Source: Lysobacteraceae bacterium (GTDB taxonomy: Bacteria > Pseudomonadota > Gammaproteobacteria > Xanthomonadales > Xanthomonadaceae). From it: a stretch of 64,000 nucleotides of DNA. The notes beneath the pieces are model-generated. The model saw nothing but the letters and a program-made list of their open reading frames with translations, had not been told where the DNA came from and ran no database searches. Of the stretch, positions 18,180-27,174 are shown piece after piece (within the stretch, counting starts at the first letter, position 1; every line of letters begins with the position of its first letter). The translations under genes and the position numbers were made by a program. Location of the stretch: positions 27,623 to 91,622 of the forward strand of contig JAUXUI010000035.1 of NCBI GenBank assembly GCA_030681035.1, read 5' to 3'.

Positions 18180-20324
18180 ATGACCACACCACTGCGCTGG
18201 CTGGCTGCAACTATTCTTGCGTTGTTGCTTGCCGCCTGCGGCAAGCAGGCCCCTTCCCCGGAAACCCACGCTCCAGCCCAATTGCAGCCACCGGTGGCGG
18301 CAACCCGGCCACACGAAGTGGTCGCGCCGCATGGTGCCAGCCGCACCGATGAGTATTACTGGCTGCGTGATGACAGCCGGGCCAACCCCGAGATGCTCGC
18401 TTACCTCGATGCCGAAAACGCCTATGCCGACGCAGTGATGGCGCCGCAAAAAGCCTTGCGTGACACGCTGTACAGCGAACTGATTGGTCGCATCAAGCAA
18501 GACGACAGCTCAGTGCCTTATCACGACAAGGATTACTGGTATTACACCCGTTTTGAAGAAGGCAGGGATTACCCGGTTTATGCGCGCAAGCGCGGCAGCC
18601 TGGATGCGGCCGAAGAAGTGATGCTTGATGGCAACGCGATGGCCGAAGGCAAGGACTATTTTCAGGTCGGTGGCTGGGAAGTCAGCCCGGATCAAACGCT
18701 GCTGGCGTGGACTGAAGATGCTGTAGGCCGGCGCCAATACGTACTGCGCATCAAAAACCTCGCAACCGGCGAAGTGTATTCCGAACAAATCGCCGGATTG
18801 TCCGCAGACATCGCCTGGGCCAATGACAATCGCAGCGTGTTCTACATCGAAAACGATCCGACCACGTTGCTGACCACGCGGGTAAAGCGGCACACGCTGG
18901 GCAGCGACCCAGCCAGCGATTTGCTGGTTTACGCGGAATCCGACCCGAGCTACTACATCGGCCTGATGCGTACCCGCTCCGAGCGTTTCGTATGCATCAT
19001 GCTGTCGAGCACACTGACCAGCGAACAGCGCTGTACCAACGCCGACAAGCCGGGCGCGTTCAAGCCGCTGTTGCCACGTCAGAATGGCGTCGAATACGAG
19101 GCCGACCATCTGGCCGGGCGCTGGCTGATCCGCACCAACTGGCAGGCGCACAATTTTCGCTTGGTGCAAGCCACTGCGAAAACCATTGCCAACGTGGCGC
19201 AATGGCAGGACGTGGTAACACACAACGAACAGGTGTTTATCGAGGATTTTGCGCTGTTCGATGATTTCATCGCCATCAACGAGCGCTCCGAGGGCCTGTC
19301 TCGCTTGCGCATCATGGACGACAAGGGCCAGAACTACGTCAAGGCCGATGACCCGGCTTACACCATGGCCTTTGCTGCCAATGCCGAGGCGAACAGCGAC
19401 TGGCTGCGCTACACCTACTCCTCGCTGACCACACCCACCACCACGTATGAGTTGAACGTCGCCAGCGGCGAGCGCCGCTTGCTCAAGCAAGAGCCGGTGC
19501 TGGGCGGATTCGATAAAACCAATTACACCGTTGAGCGCCTGTGGGCGCCGGCGCACGATGGCGCACGCATTCCGATCAGTCTGGTCTATCGCAAGGGCTT
19601 CGTGCGTGATGGCAAGGCAGCATTATTGCAGTATGGCTATGGCTCGTATGGCTCGTCGATGGACCCGCGCTTCAATGCCAGCGTGCTGTCGCTGCTTGAT
19701 CGCGGCATGGTGTACGCCATCGCGCATATCCGCGGTGGCCAGGAAATGGGGCGCAGTTGGTACGAGAACGGCAAACTGCTCAACAAGAAAAACACATTCG
19801 CCGACTTCATCGACGTGACCGATTATCTGGTTCGCAACCAATACGCAGCGGCTGATCGGGTGGCGGCAATGGGCGGCAGCGCCGGTGGCCTGCTGATGGG
19901 CGCCATTGCCAACATGGCACCGCGCAAATACCGCACGATCATTGCCCAGGTACCGTTTGTCGATGTGGTCACCACCATGCTCGATGAAAGCATCCCGCTG
20001 ACCACCAATGAGTTTGACGAATGGGGCAACCCGGCCGACCCGACCTATTACCAGTACATGCTCTCGTACTCGCCCTATGATCAGATCAAGCGCAAGGATT
20101 ACCCGGCCATGTTCGTCGGCACCGGGCTCTGGGATTCACAGGTGCAATATTTTGAGCCGGCCAAATACGTGGCGCGGCTGCGCGCGCACAAGACAGATGT
20201 AATGCCGCTGTTGCTGCGCACCAACATGCAGGCGGGTCATGGCGGCAAATCCGGCCGTCTGCAGCGCTATCACGACACCGCCGAATACCAGGCGTTCATG
20301 CTGTGGCAGTTGGGCGTGAAGTAG
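18180..20324 (+). CDS. Oligopeptidase B-like S9 peptidase, lipoprotein
   Basis: A 714-aa S9A peptidase related to PtrB/oligopeptidase B, which cleaves after basic residues in short peptides. The catalytic Ser567 lies in MGGSAGGLLMG, the Asp in GLWDSQVQYFEPAKY, and the His in MQAGHGGKSGR. The N-terminus carries a lipoprotein signal ending LLLAAC with Cys20 as the lipidation site, so it is probably anchored facing the periplasm, unlike the cytosolic E. coli enzyme. An ATG at 18138 would overlap the previous gene. I chose 18180 because it has GGCGG upstream and gives a clean signal peptide. It is probably co-transcribed with the preceding S9 gene. Confidence 0.9.
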   Translation: MTTPLRWLAATILALLLAACGKQAPSPETHAPAQLQPPVAATRPHEVVAPHGASRTDEYYWLRDDSRANPEMLAYLDAENAYADAVMAPQKALRDTLYSELIGRIKQDDSSVPYHDKDYWYYTRFEEGRDYPVYARKRGSLDAAEEVMLDGNAMAEGKDYFQVGGWEVSPDQTLLAWTEDAVGRRQYVLRIKNLATGEVYSEQIAGLSADIAWANDNRSVFYIENDPTTLLTTRVKRHTLGSDPASDLLVYAESDPSYYIGLMRTRSERFVCIMLSSTLTSEQRCTNADKPGAFKPLLPRQNGVEYEADHLAGRWLIRTNWQAHNFRLVQATAKTIANVAQWQDVVTHNEQVFIEDFALFDDFIAINERSEGLSRLRIMDDKGQNYVKADDPAYTMAFAANAEANSDWLRYTYSSLTTPTTTYELNVASGERRLLKQEPVLGGFDKTNYTVERLWAPAHDGARIPISLVYRKGFVRDGKAALLQYGYGSYGSSMDPRFNASVLSLLDRGMVYAIAHIRGGQEMGRSWYENGKLLNKKNTFADFIDVTDYLVRNQYAAADRVAAMGGSAGGLLMGAIANMAPRKYRTIIAQVPFVDVVTTMLDESIPLTTNEFDEWGNPADPTYYQYMLSYSPYDQIKRKDYPAMFVGTGLWDSQVQYFEPAKYVARLRAHKTDVMPLLLRTNMQAGHGGKSGRLQRYHDTAEYQAFMLWQLGVK

Positions 20325-20330
20325 TGAAGC

Positions 20331-20361
20331 AGGATGGGTTTCGCTGCGCTCTACCCATCCT
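20331..20361. terminator. Palindrome between convergent genes, possible bidirectional terminator
   Basis: AGGATGGGT (20331-20339) mirrors ACCCATCCT (20353-20361) around TTCGCTGCGCTCT. It lies just after the S9 peptidase stop and before the convergent trxA end. There is no strong T-run, so termination is plausible but unproven; it also resembles a common dispersed palindrome. Confidence 0.45.
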
Positions 20362-20386
20362 ACGCAAACCATCCTGCGCAAAGCCC

Positions 20387-20713
20387 TCAGACGGCGCGTT
20401 CCACCAACTGCGCCAACTGTGCCTTGCCCACGGCGCCGACCTGGGTCGCGGCAACCTTGCCATCCTTGAACATCATCAGGGTGGGAATGCCGCGCACCGC
20501 GTACTGACGCGGGGTGTTGGGGTTTTCGTCGATATTGATCTTGACCACCTTCACCTTGCCGGCGTAGCTGGCGGCCAGTTCATCAACCAGCGGCCCGATC
20601 ATCTTGCACGGGCCGCACCATTCGGCCCAGAAATCGACCAGCACGGGGGTTTCGGATTGCAGAACCTGGGTTTCAAAATCGGCATCATTGACGTGAATGA
20701 CGTTATCGCTCAC
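20387..20713 (-). CDS. trxA: Thioredoxin 1
   Basis: A 108-aa cytosolic disulfide reductase with active-site WCGPC (in [14 protein letters not shown]), the conserved [12 protein letters not shown] loop with cis-proline, and a [14 protein letters not shown]-terminal helix. The longer upstream open frame is not translated. The start is a GTG at 20713, preceded by AAGGAG at ideal spacing, giving the usual length. It is divergent from rhlB, as in many gammaproteobacteria, although rho, often the neighbour, lies about 32 kb away here. Confidence 0.96.
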   Translation of the reverse strand: MSDNVIHVNDADFETQVLQSETPVLVDFWAEWCGPCKMIGPLVDELAASYAGKVKVVKINIDENPNTPRQYAVRGIPTLMMFKDGKVAATQVGAVGKAQLAQLVERAV

Positions 20714-20888
20714 GGGTAGCTCCTTGATTGCATCGGAATTGCGTTGACACCACGACGGCAGCAGGTGGACGCCTTGAGTTACACTAGCGTCCACACGGGG
20801 CATCACGCTCCGCCGGGCGAACACCTCAAGTCTGGGGCCGCATCGCCGGGCACGCAAGCGCGACGTTACTCGCGCGGATACGGATTTC

Positions 20889-22541
20889 ATGACCGATAAA
20901 CCATTAACTGACGTTGCATTCTCCAATTTTGAACTCGCACCGGCGCTGCTCACCGGTCTGGAAGCGGCGGGTTTCAGCCGCTGCACCCCGATTCAGGCAA
21001 TGACCCTGCCGCTGGCGCTCGCCGGCCGCGACGTTGCCGGCCAGGCGCAGACGGGTACCGGCAAAACGCTCGCCTTCCTGATCACCGTGATCAATCGCCT
21101 GCTCACCGGCCCGGCGCTGGCTGAACGCAAGCCCGAAGACCCGCGCGCGCTGATCCTGGCGCCGACGCGCGAGTTGGCCATCCAGATCCACAAGGATGCG
21201 GTTTCGTTTGCCTCTGACCTGGGCCTGAAGTTTTCGCTGGTTTACGGCGGCGTGGATTACGACAAGCAGCGCAGCCTGTTGCAGGCCGGTGCCGATGTGA
21301 TCATCGCCACTCCCGGCCGGTTGATCGATTACGTCAAGCAGCACAAAGTGGTTTCGCTGCATGCCTGCGAAATCTGCGTGCTCGATGAGGCCGACCGGAT
21401 GTTCGATCTGGGCTTCATCAAGGACATTCGCTTCCTGTTGCGGCGCATGCCCATCCGCACCGTGCGCCAGACCATGTTGTTCTCGGCAACGCTCAGTCAC
21501 CGCGTGCTTGAGTTGGCGTATGAACACATGAACGAGCCGGAAAAAATGGTGGTCGAGACCGAGACCATCACCGCCGCGCGGGTGCGCCAGCGCTTGTACC
21601 TGCCCGCAATGGAAGAAAAGATCCCGCTGCTGATCGGCTTGCTCAGCCGCACCGAGGGCGCGCGCAGCATGGTGTTCGTCAACACCAAGGTTTGGGTTGA
21701 GCGCGTTGCCCGTGCATTGGAGAAGGCCGGTTTCCGGGTTGGCGTGCTGTCCGGCGATGTGCCGCAAAAGAAGCGTGAGAGCCTGCTCAATCAGTTCCAG
21801 AAGGGCCGTCTTGAGTTGTTGGTTGCCACCGACGTTGCCGCCCGTGGCCTGCACATCGACAGCGTCACGCATGTGTTCAACTTCGACCTGCCGTTTGATG
21901 CCGAAGATTACGTGCATCGTATCGGCCGTACCGCGCGCCTGGGCGCCGAGGGCGACGCCATCAGTTTTGCCTGCGAGATCTACGCACAGGGCCTGCCGGA
22001 CATCGAGGCGTTCATCGAGCAGAAAATCCCGGTCGAGCCGGTAACTGCCGATTTGTTGATTCAGATGCCACGTGCCGAACGAGAGCCATTGGCCGAGGGC
22101 GAGGAAGCCAGCGAAAGCGTGTCGCAGATTTTCCGCGAAGCCCGCGCAGAAGCAGATGCCAAAGCGGGTGGCAAATCCGGTGATCGCAGCCGTTCCGCAC
22201 GTCCGCCGCGCTCCGGCTCGGACGGCGAGCGTACCCGGCCACCGCGCCGCCGCAGCAATCCGCCACAAACCAGCGACGCCGTGCCCAATCGCCCGGCAAC
22301 GCCCGTTGCGGTGGCCTCGCCGCCAGCACAAGCCCAGGCTGACGACGCCAAGGCGCCACGCAAACGCCGTCGTCGCCCACGCCGCAGCGGCAGCGCCGAT
22401 GCCAGCAACACAGGCAACAACCCCAATGCAGGCAATACACCGCCCACCAGCACTGCGGCAGCGGAACCGACCAGCTTGTTCGGTCGTATTGCGCGCGGCA
22501 TCAAGAAGCTGGTCAAGCGGCCGCCCAGCCGCTCGCACTGA
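20889..22541 (+). CDS. rhlB: DEAD-box RNA helicase RhlB
   Basis: A 550-aa ATP-dependent RNA helicase, a degradosome partner in related bacteria. Seen in order: Q-motif [13 protein letters not shown], motif [21 protein letters not shown] motif [16 protein letters not shown], and the C-terminal motifs [13 protein letters not shown] and [10 protein letters not shown]. The last 150 residues form a basic, low-complexity tail ([21 protein letters not shown] and KRRRRPRRS) that likely binds RNA or partner proteins; such tails are common in this family. It lies opposite trxA. Confidence 0.95.
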   Translation: MTDKPLTDVAFSNFELAPALLTGLEAAGFSRCTPIQAMTLPLALAGRDVAGQAQTGTGKTLAFLITVINRLLTGPALAERKPEDPRALILAPTRELAIQIHKDAVSFASDLGLKFSLVYGGVDYDKQRSLLQAGADVIIATPGRLIDYVKQHKVVSLHACEICVLDEADRMFDLGFIKDIRFLLRRMPIRTVRQTMLFSATLSHRVLELAYEHMNEPEKMVVETETITAARVRQRLYLPAMEEKIPLLIGLLSRTEGARSMVFVNTKVWVERVARALEKAGFRVGVLSGDVPQKKRESLLNQFQKGRLELLVATDVAARGLHIDSVTHVFNFDLPFDAEDYVHRIGRTARLGAEGDAISFACEIYAQGLPDIEAFIEQKIPVEPVTADLLIQMPRAEREPLAEGEEASESVSQIFREARAEADAKAGGKSGDRSRSARPPRSGSDGERTRPPRRRSNPPQTSDAVPNRPATPVAVASPPAQAQADDAKAPRKRRRRPRRSGSADASNTGNNPNAGNTPPTSTAAAEPTSLFGRIARGIKKLVKRPPSRSH

Positions 22542-22659
22542 GCGTGCAGGTAGTTCAAGGCGTTAGCCCTGATTGAAATCATCTTGGCTGATCGTGCCGC
22601 TGTTTGCTAAGGTGCATGCACAGCAGTGATTCAGGCGGGGAAGGGGGCTCAACCGGAAC

Positions 22660-23526
22660 ATGGGCAAGGTGCTGGATCGTATGCAGGCCATCACGGATGG
22701 ACCAGCGTTGGCGCGCGTGTGCGTGCTGGCTCTGGCAATGCTGTGCGTGGCGCAGACGGTGCGCATCGCCCTGTTGCTGGTAGCCGGCCCGGCGCTGCCC
22801 TTACCCGCCACGTCGGCCAGCGCCGTCAGCATAGGCTCGTCCGCCAGCCCGGCTTCCATCGCCGATTGGCATTTATTCGGCGTACCCGCCACGATGCAAC
22901 CGGCATTGGCTGCGTCCACGCTGGCGCTGACCCTGCGTGGCACCTTCGCCACCGCCGAACCCGGCGATGGCCTGGCCTTCATCGCCGGTGCCGATGGCCG
23001 TGAACGCTCTTATGCCGTGGGCGACACCCTGCCCGGCGATGCCGTGCTGGAAGCGGTTTACGTCGATTCCGTGGTGGTGCGTAACGGCGCCCAGCGTGAG
23101 CGACTGGCGCTGAGCGGGCAACCGTTGCAAGACAACGGGCAACCGCCGCAAATCCGCAGCACGCCGACCGCACCCGCCGACCCCAGTGGCGGTTTCCTGA
23201 CCACGATGCCGGTATTTGGCAGCCCCGACATGGCCACCGCCCGCGCCGCATTGACGCCCGCGGTGGCGGCGCTGATGGACAGCGCAAATGTGCTGCCGGT
23301 ATCAGAAAATGGCCGCTTGATCGGCATCCGCTTGCGGGTGTCTGACCCGGCATTGCTCGAACGCGTTGGCCTGCGTGCCGATGATGTGATTACCGCAGTC
23401 AATGGCATCCCGCTCGATGGCCCCGAACGCCGCACCGAACTCGAAGCTGCGCTGCGTGCCGGCGGCGTAGTTACCCTTACCGTCCGCCGTGACGGCACCG
23501 ACCGACCGGTTAGCGTCGGACTATAA
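22660..23526 (+). CDS. gspC: Type II secretion inner-membrane protein GspC
   Basis: A 288-aa bitopic protein linking the inner-membrane platform to the secretin. One membrane helix spans about residues 17-37. The periplasmic homology region (about 65-155) contains WHLFGVPAT and LRGTFAT. A C-terminal PDZ domain (about 215-288) shows GIRLRVSDPALLERVGLRADDVITAVNGIPLDGPE. gspD follows after 14 bp and gspE overlaps gspD, so the three form an operon. In many Xanthomonadales the Gsp genes are split across loci, and only C-D-E are present here. Confidence 0.87.
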   Translation: MGKVLDRMQAITDGPALARVCVLALAMLCVAQTVRIALLLVAGPALPLPATSASAVSIGSSASPASIADWHLFGVPATMQPALAASTLALTLRGTFATAEPGDGLAFIAGADGRERSYAVGDTLPGDAVLEAVYVDSVVVRNGAQRERLALSGQPLQDNGQPPQIRSTPTAPADPSGGFLTTMPVFGSPDMATARAALTPAVAALMDSANVLPVSENGRLIGIRLRVSDPALLERVGLRADDVITAVNGIPLDGPERRTELEAALRAGGVVTLTVRRDGTDRPVSVGL

Positions 23527-23540
23527 GCCTGGAATCGCCA

Positions 23541-25634
23541 ATGCCTTGTTCTCGAATCGTTCTGTGTGCCGTGCTGCTGTTGGCCGGCAATGCACTGTCC
23601 GCACAAACCATCACCCCGTTCGTGCCAACGGCATTGCCGGGTGCCAATCCGCCGCCCGCGCCCGCACCTGCCGGCAACCCGCGTGGCGATGCCGGCAGCA
23701 ATGACATTGATCGCCATACCCTCAATCTCAAGGGCGCCGATATCAATGTCCTGATCCAGACGGTCAGCGAAATTACCGGCCGCAGTTTCATCGTCGATCC
23801 ACGTGTCGATGGCAAGGTGACGGTGATTTCGGCGCGGCCCATGTCGCCGGAGCAGGTGTGGAGCACGTTTGAATCGGTTTTGCGCGTCAATGGCTTCGCC
23901 GTGGTGCCCTCTGGCGGCATGTACAAAGTGGTGCCGGAAGGATTGGCTGCCGCCGATGGTGGCGTGGGCAACAGTGGCAGCAGCCCTGACAGCATGGTGA
24001 CCCGGGTGATCGCCGTGCGCCAGGTGCCGGCAGCCGAGTTGGTTGCGCTGCTGCGGCCGCTGGTGCCGTCCACGGCGCAACTGGCCGCACAGGGCAATGC
24101 GCTGGTGATTACCGATCGCGCCGGTAATGTGGAACGCATCGAACGGCTGATCGCACGCATCGACACCCCCGCCAACACCGGCGTGGAAGTGTTGCAACTG
24201 CGCCACGCCAACGCCTCGGAAGTGGTCCGCACGCTGGCGCAACTGGAACCGCAGGCTACGGCTGGTACCTCGGGCAATGTGGTCGCCGATGCACGCACCA
24301 ACTCGGTGTTGCTGTCCGGCGACCCCGGTAGCCGGCTGCGCCTGCGCACCCTGGTTGCGCATCTGGATACCCCGCTCAGCGAAGGCGACGCCACGCAAGT
24401 GGTCTATCTCAAGTACGCCAAGGCCGCCGACCTGGTAGAGGTTCTCGAACAGGTATCAAACACCCTCACCGGCACCGCCAGCAAAAGCGAGGGCGCACAT
24501 CCAGTCAGTATCCAGGTCCATGAAGAAACCAACTCGCTGATCATTACCGCCGCACCGTCCATATTCCGCGAGTTGTCCTCGGTGGTGACGCAGCTCGACA
24601 TCCGCCGCGCACAGGTGATGGTGGAAGCAGTGATCGCCGAAGTATCCGACGATCTGGCCGATGAACTGGGCGTGCAATTCCAGTCCACCAGCCTTGATAA
24701 TCGCGCCGACGGCAGCGTCGGCACCGGCATCATCGGTGGCACCAACCTGCCGATTGGTGCTTCGGGCGGCATTATCGCCGCCGCGCAAAACCCGCTCAGC
24801 GTGGGTTCCGGGCTCAATCTGGGCTTTGTTGATGGCACAGTGCGCCTACCTATCGGCGAAAACGGCGCGCTGGTGGATGTGCTGCAACTGGGCGTGCTGA
24901 TTCGCGCCCTGCGCGGCGATTCGCGCGCCAACATCCTGTCGCAGCCAAGCATCATCACCCTGGATCACCACGAGGCCGAGTTCAAGGTCGCGCAGGAAGT
25001 GCCGTTCATCACCGGCCAGTTCACCAACACCGGTTCCGGCGGCAGTACCCAGCCGCAGAATCCATTCCAGACCATCGACCGCAAAGATGTCGGCCTGATC
25101 CTGCGGGTAACGCCGCACGTCAACGAAGGCGATGCCGTGCGCCTGGACATCGTGCAGGAAGTCTCCTCGCTGCTGCCGCAGGTGCAGGGCGCGGCCGACC
25201 TGATCACCAACAAACGCGAAATCCGCACCTCGGTGATGATCCCCGATGGTGGCCTGCTGGTGCTCGGCGGCCTGACTTCGGAAGAAGTGGGCGAATCGGT
25301 GCAGGGTGTGCCCGGCCTGTCGCGCATCCCGATCCTGGGCAATCTGTTCAAGACCCGCAAGACCACCCGCAGCCGGCGTACGCTGATGGTGTTCCTGCGC
25401 CCGTACATCCTGCGCGATGCCGCCGCCGAGGCGGCGCTGACCAACGAGAAATACAATTATCTGCGCAACGAGCAAATGCGAATGCGCGAGCGCTACGACG
25501 GCAAGATTCGCGGTGGCGACCTGCCTTCGGTACCGGAAAACTCCAATGACCTGTTCACCCGCCCGCCCGCAGCACCGGATCTGAACCCGGCGCAGCCTGC
25601 TGCACCGCCAGCGCAGAGCCCGCCGAATGGCTGA
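23541..25634 (+). CDS. gspD: Type II secretion secretin GspD
   Basis: A 697-aa outer-membrane secretin with a signal peptide ending near ALSAQ (about residue 21). The N0 domain starts LNLKGADINVLIQTVSEITGR. N1-N3 repeats follow, including the Gly/Ser-containing N3 loop region. The secretin core shows LSQPSIITLDHHEAEFKVAQEVPF and the signature VPGLSRIPILGNLF near residue 593. The last 60 residues (…RPPAAPDLNPAQPAAPPAQ) are proline-rich and may serve in pilotin binding. The stop overlaps the gspE start. Confidence 0.95.
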   Translation: MPCSRIVLCAVLLLAGNALSAQTITPFVPTALPGANPPPAPAPAGNPRGDAGSNDIDRHTLNLKGADINVLIQTVSEITGRSFIVDPRVDGKVTVISARPMSPEQVWSTFESVLRVNGFAVVPSGGMYKVVPEGLAAADGGVGNSGSSPDSMVTRVIAVRQVPAAELVALLRPLVPSTAQLAAQGNALVITDRAGNVERIERLIARIDTPANTGVEVLQLRHANASEVVRTLAQLEPQATAGTSGNVVADARTNSVLLSGDPGSRLRLRTLVAHLDTPLSEGDATQVVYLKYAKAADLVEVLEQVSNTLTGTASKSEGAHPVSIQVHEETNSLIITAAPSIFRELSSVVTQLDIRRAQVMVEAVIAEVSDDLADELGVQFQSTSLDNRADGSVGTGIIGGTNLPIGASGGIIAAAQNPLSVGSGLNLGFVDGTVRLPIGENGALVDVLQLGVLIRALRGDSRANILSQPSIITLDHHEAEFKVAQEVPFITGQFTNTGSGGSTQPQNPFQTIDRKDVGLILRVTPHVNEGDAVRLDIVQEVSSLLPQVQGAADLITNKREIRTSVMIPDGGLLVLGGLTSEEVGESVQGVPGLSRIPILGNLFKTRKTTRSRRTLMVFLRPYILRDAAAEAALTNEKYNYLRNEQMRMRERYDGKIRGGDLPSVPENSNDLFTRPPAAPDLNPAQPAAPPAQSPPNG

Positions 25635-27108
25635 TGCCCGCCCGCCACGGCCATCGTATGGCTTTGCCCGCCGCCACGGTGCCACCGTGGCTGGCTGGGA
25701 TGGTGTGTACGCGCTGATTGCGCACCGCCCCGGAGTAACACCGGAGGTGCTGGCGGAATTGCGCCGTCATTGCGGCGCGCCGCTGCGGCTGCAAGCGCAC
25801 GCCGAGGCCGAGTTTGAGGCATTGCTGCGCAACCTCTACGGCGAGGGCGACAACGCTGATGCCATGGCCGCCGATTTTTCCGCGGGTGAAGGCGATCTGG
25901 CCTCGCTCGCCGAGGCACTGCCCGAGCCGCAGGACCTGCTGGAAAGCGACGACGATGCGCCGATCATCCGCCTGATCAACGCCTTGCTTACCGAGGCGGT
26001 GAAGCAGCGCGCCTCGGACATCCACATCGAACCCTTCGAAACCCGTCTGGTGGTGCGCTTTCGCGTCGATGGCGTGTTGCGCGAAGTGCTCAGCCCGAAC
26101 AAGGCGCTGGCGCCGGCCGTAGTCAGCCGGATCAAGGTGATGGCGCGGCTGGACATCGCCGAAAAGCGCCTGCCACAGGATGGCCGCATCTCGCTGCGCG
26201 TGGCCGGGCGTCCGGTCGACGTGCGCGTCAGCACCATCCCGGTCGGCGGCGGCGAGCGCGTGGTGTTGCGATTGCTCGACAAGCAGGCCGGGCGGCTGGA
26301 CCTCGAACAGCTCGGTGTGCCGGCAGCCATGCTGGCGCAGCTCGATGCCATGCTGCATCGCCCACACGGCATCGTGCTGGTCACCGGCCCCACCGGCTCG
26401 GGCAAGACCACCACCCTGTATGCCGGCCTCACCCGCCTCAATGACACCAGCCGCAACATCCTCACCGTTGAAGACCCGATCGAGTATTACCTCGACGGCA
26501 TCGGCCAGACCCAGGTCAACAGCAAAGTTGACATGAGCTTCGCGCGCGGCCTGCGCGCGATCCTGCGGCAAGACCCGGACGTGGTGATGGTCGGCGAAAT
26601 CCGCGATCTGGAAACCGCGCAAATTGCGGTGCAGGCCAGCCTCACCGGCCACCTGGTGCTGTCCACCCTGCACACCAACTCCGCCATCGGTGCCATCACC
26701 CGCCTGCGCGACATGGGCATCGAACCGTTCCTGCTCGCCTCCTCGCTAATCGGCGTGGTGGCGCAGCGGCTGGTTCGCGTGCTTGACCCGGCGCAAAGCG
26801 AGACCTACGAACCCAGTGCCGCCGAATGCCGTGCCCTCGGCCACGACTGGCAACCCGGCCTGCGCTTCGCCCGGCCGCGCCCCGACGCCGGCCGCAGTGC
26901 CGGCTACAGCGGCCGCACCGGCCTGTACGAGCTGATCACCATCGACGACACCTTGCGCCGCCTGATCCACGAAGGTGCCAGCGAACACGCGCTGTTGCAG
27001 CACGCGCGCCAGCGCAGCGCCGCACTCAGCGACGATGGCTGGGACAAGCTTTGCGCGCAGGTCACCTCGGTGGACGAAGTGCTGCGGGTATCGCGCGAGG
27101 GCGAGTGA
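25627..27108 (+). CDS. gspE: Type II secretion ATPase GspE (zinc tetracysteine motif absent)
   Basis: A 493-aa hexameric ATPase powering pseudopilus assembly. The N-terminal N1E-like region is followed by N2E (ASDIHIEPFETRLVVRFRVDG). The Walker A motif GPTGSGKTT lies near residue 254, the Asp box is EDPIEYYLDGIG, and Walker B is VVMVGEIRDLETA. The start overlaps gspD by 8 bp. The usual CxxC...CxxC zinc element between Walker B and the final GYSGRTGLYEL block is missing: those positions read VLDPAQ and RPRPDAG. The last 268 bp of the gene region are duplicated at 36303-36570, and a type I R-M island begins right after the stop. No gspF follows on either side of the island. Confidence 0.95.
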   Translation: MADARPPRPSYGFARRHGATVAGWDGVYALIAHRPGVTPEVLAELRRHCGAPLRLQAHAEAEFEALLRNLYGEGDNADAMAADFSAGEGDLASLAEALPEPQDLLESDDDAPIIRLINALLTEAVKQRASDIHIEPFETRLVVRFRVDGVLREVLSPNKALAPAVVSRIKVMARLDIAEKRLPQDGRISLRVAGRPVDVRVSTIPVGGGERVVLRLLDKQAGRLDLEQLGVPAAMLAQLDAMLHRPHGIVLVTGPTGSGKTTTLYAGLTRLNDTSRNILTVEDPIEYYLDGIGQTQVNSKVDMSFARGLRAILRQDPDVVMVGEIRDLETAQIAVQASLTGHLVLSTLHTNSAIGAITRLRDMGIEPFLLASSLIGVVAQRLVRVLDPAQSETYEPSAAECRALGHDWQPGLRFARPRPDAGRSAGYSGRTGLYELITIDDTLRRLIHEGASEHALLQHARQRSAALSDDGWDKLCAQVTSVDEVLRVSREGE

Positions 27109-27110
27109 GG
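26843..27110. repeat. Left 268-bp direct repeat of R-M island (gspE 3' end)
   Basis: It is matched to 36303-36570 with six mismatches by my reading (about 98% identity) at a constant offset of 9460 bp. This copy forms the functional end of gspE; the other is an orphan fragment. Identity begins abruptly at 26843 and ends 2 bp after the stop codon. Confidence 0.93.
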
Positions 27111-27174
27111 TTGTTGCAGGCCATACTCGGCACTATGAGCGAAAAGCAGCGTTCACTAAACCGATCGCATGACA

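Noticed and set aside
15935..18346. Long open frame (803 codons) on the minus strand opposite the S9 peptidase
   Set aside because: It is an antisense shadow: codon bias of a GC-rich gene keeps the opposite frame open. The sense protein has a full catalytic triad.
20904..22538. 544-codon minus frame opposite rhlB
   Set aside because: Antisense shadow with low-complexity, non-protein-like composition; RhlB motifs are intact on the plus strand.
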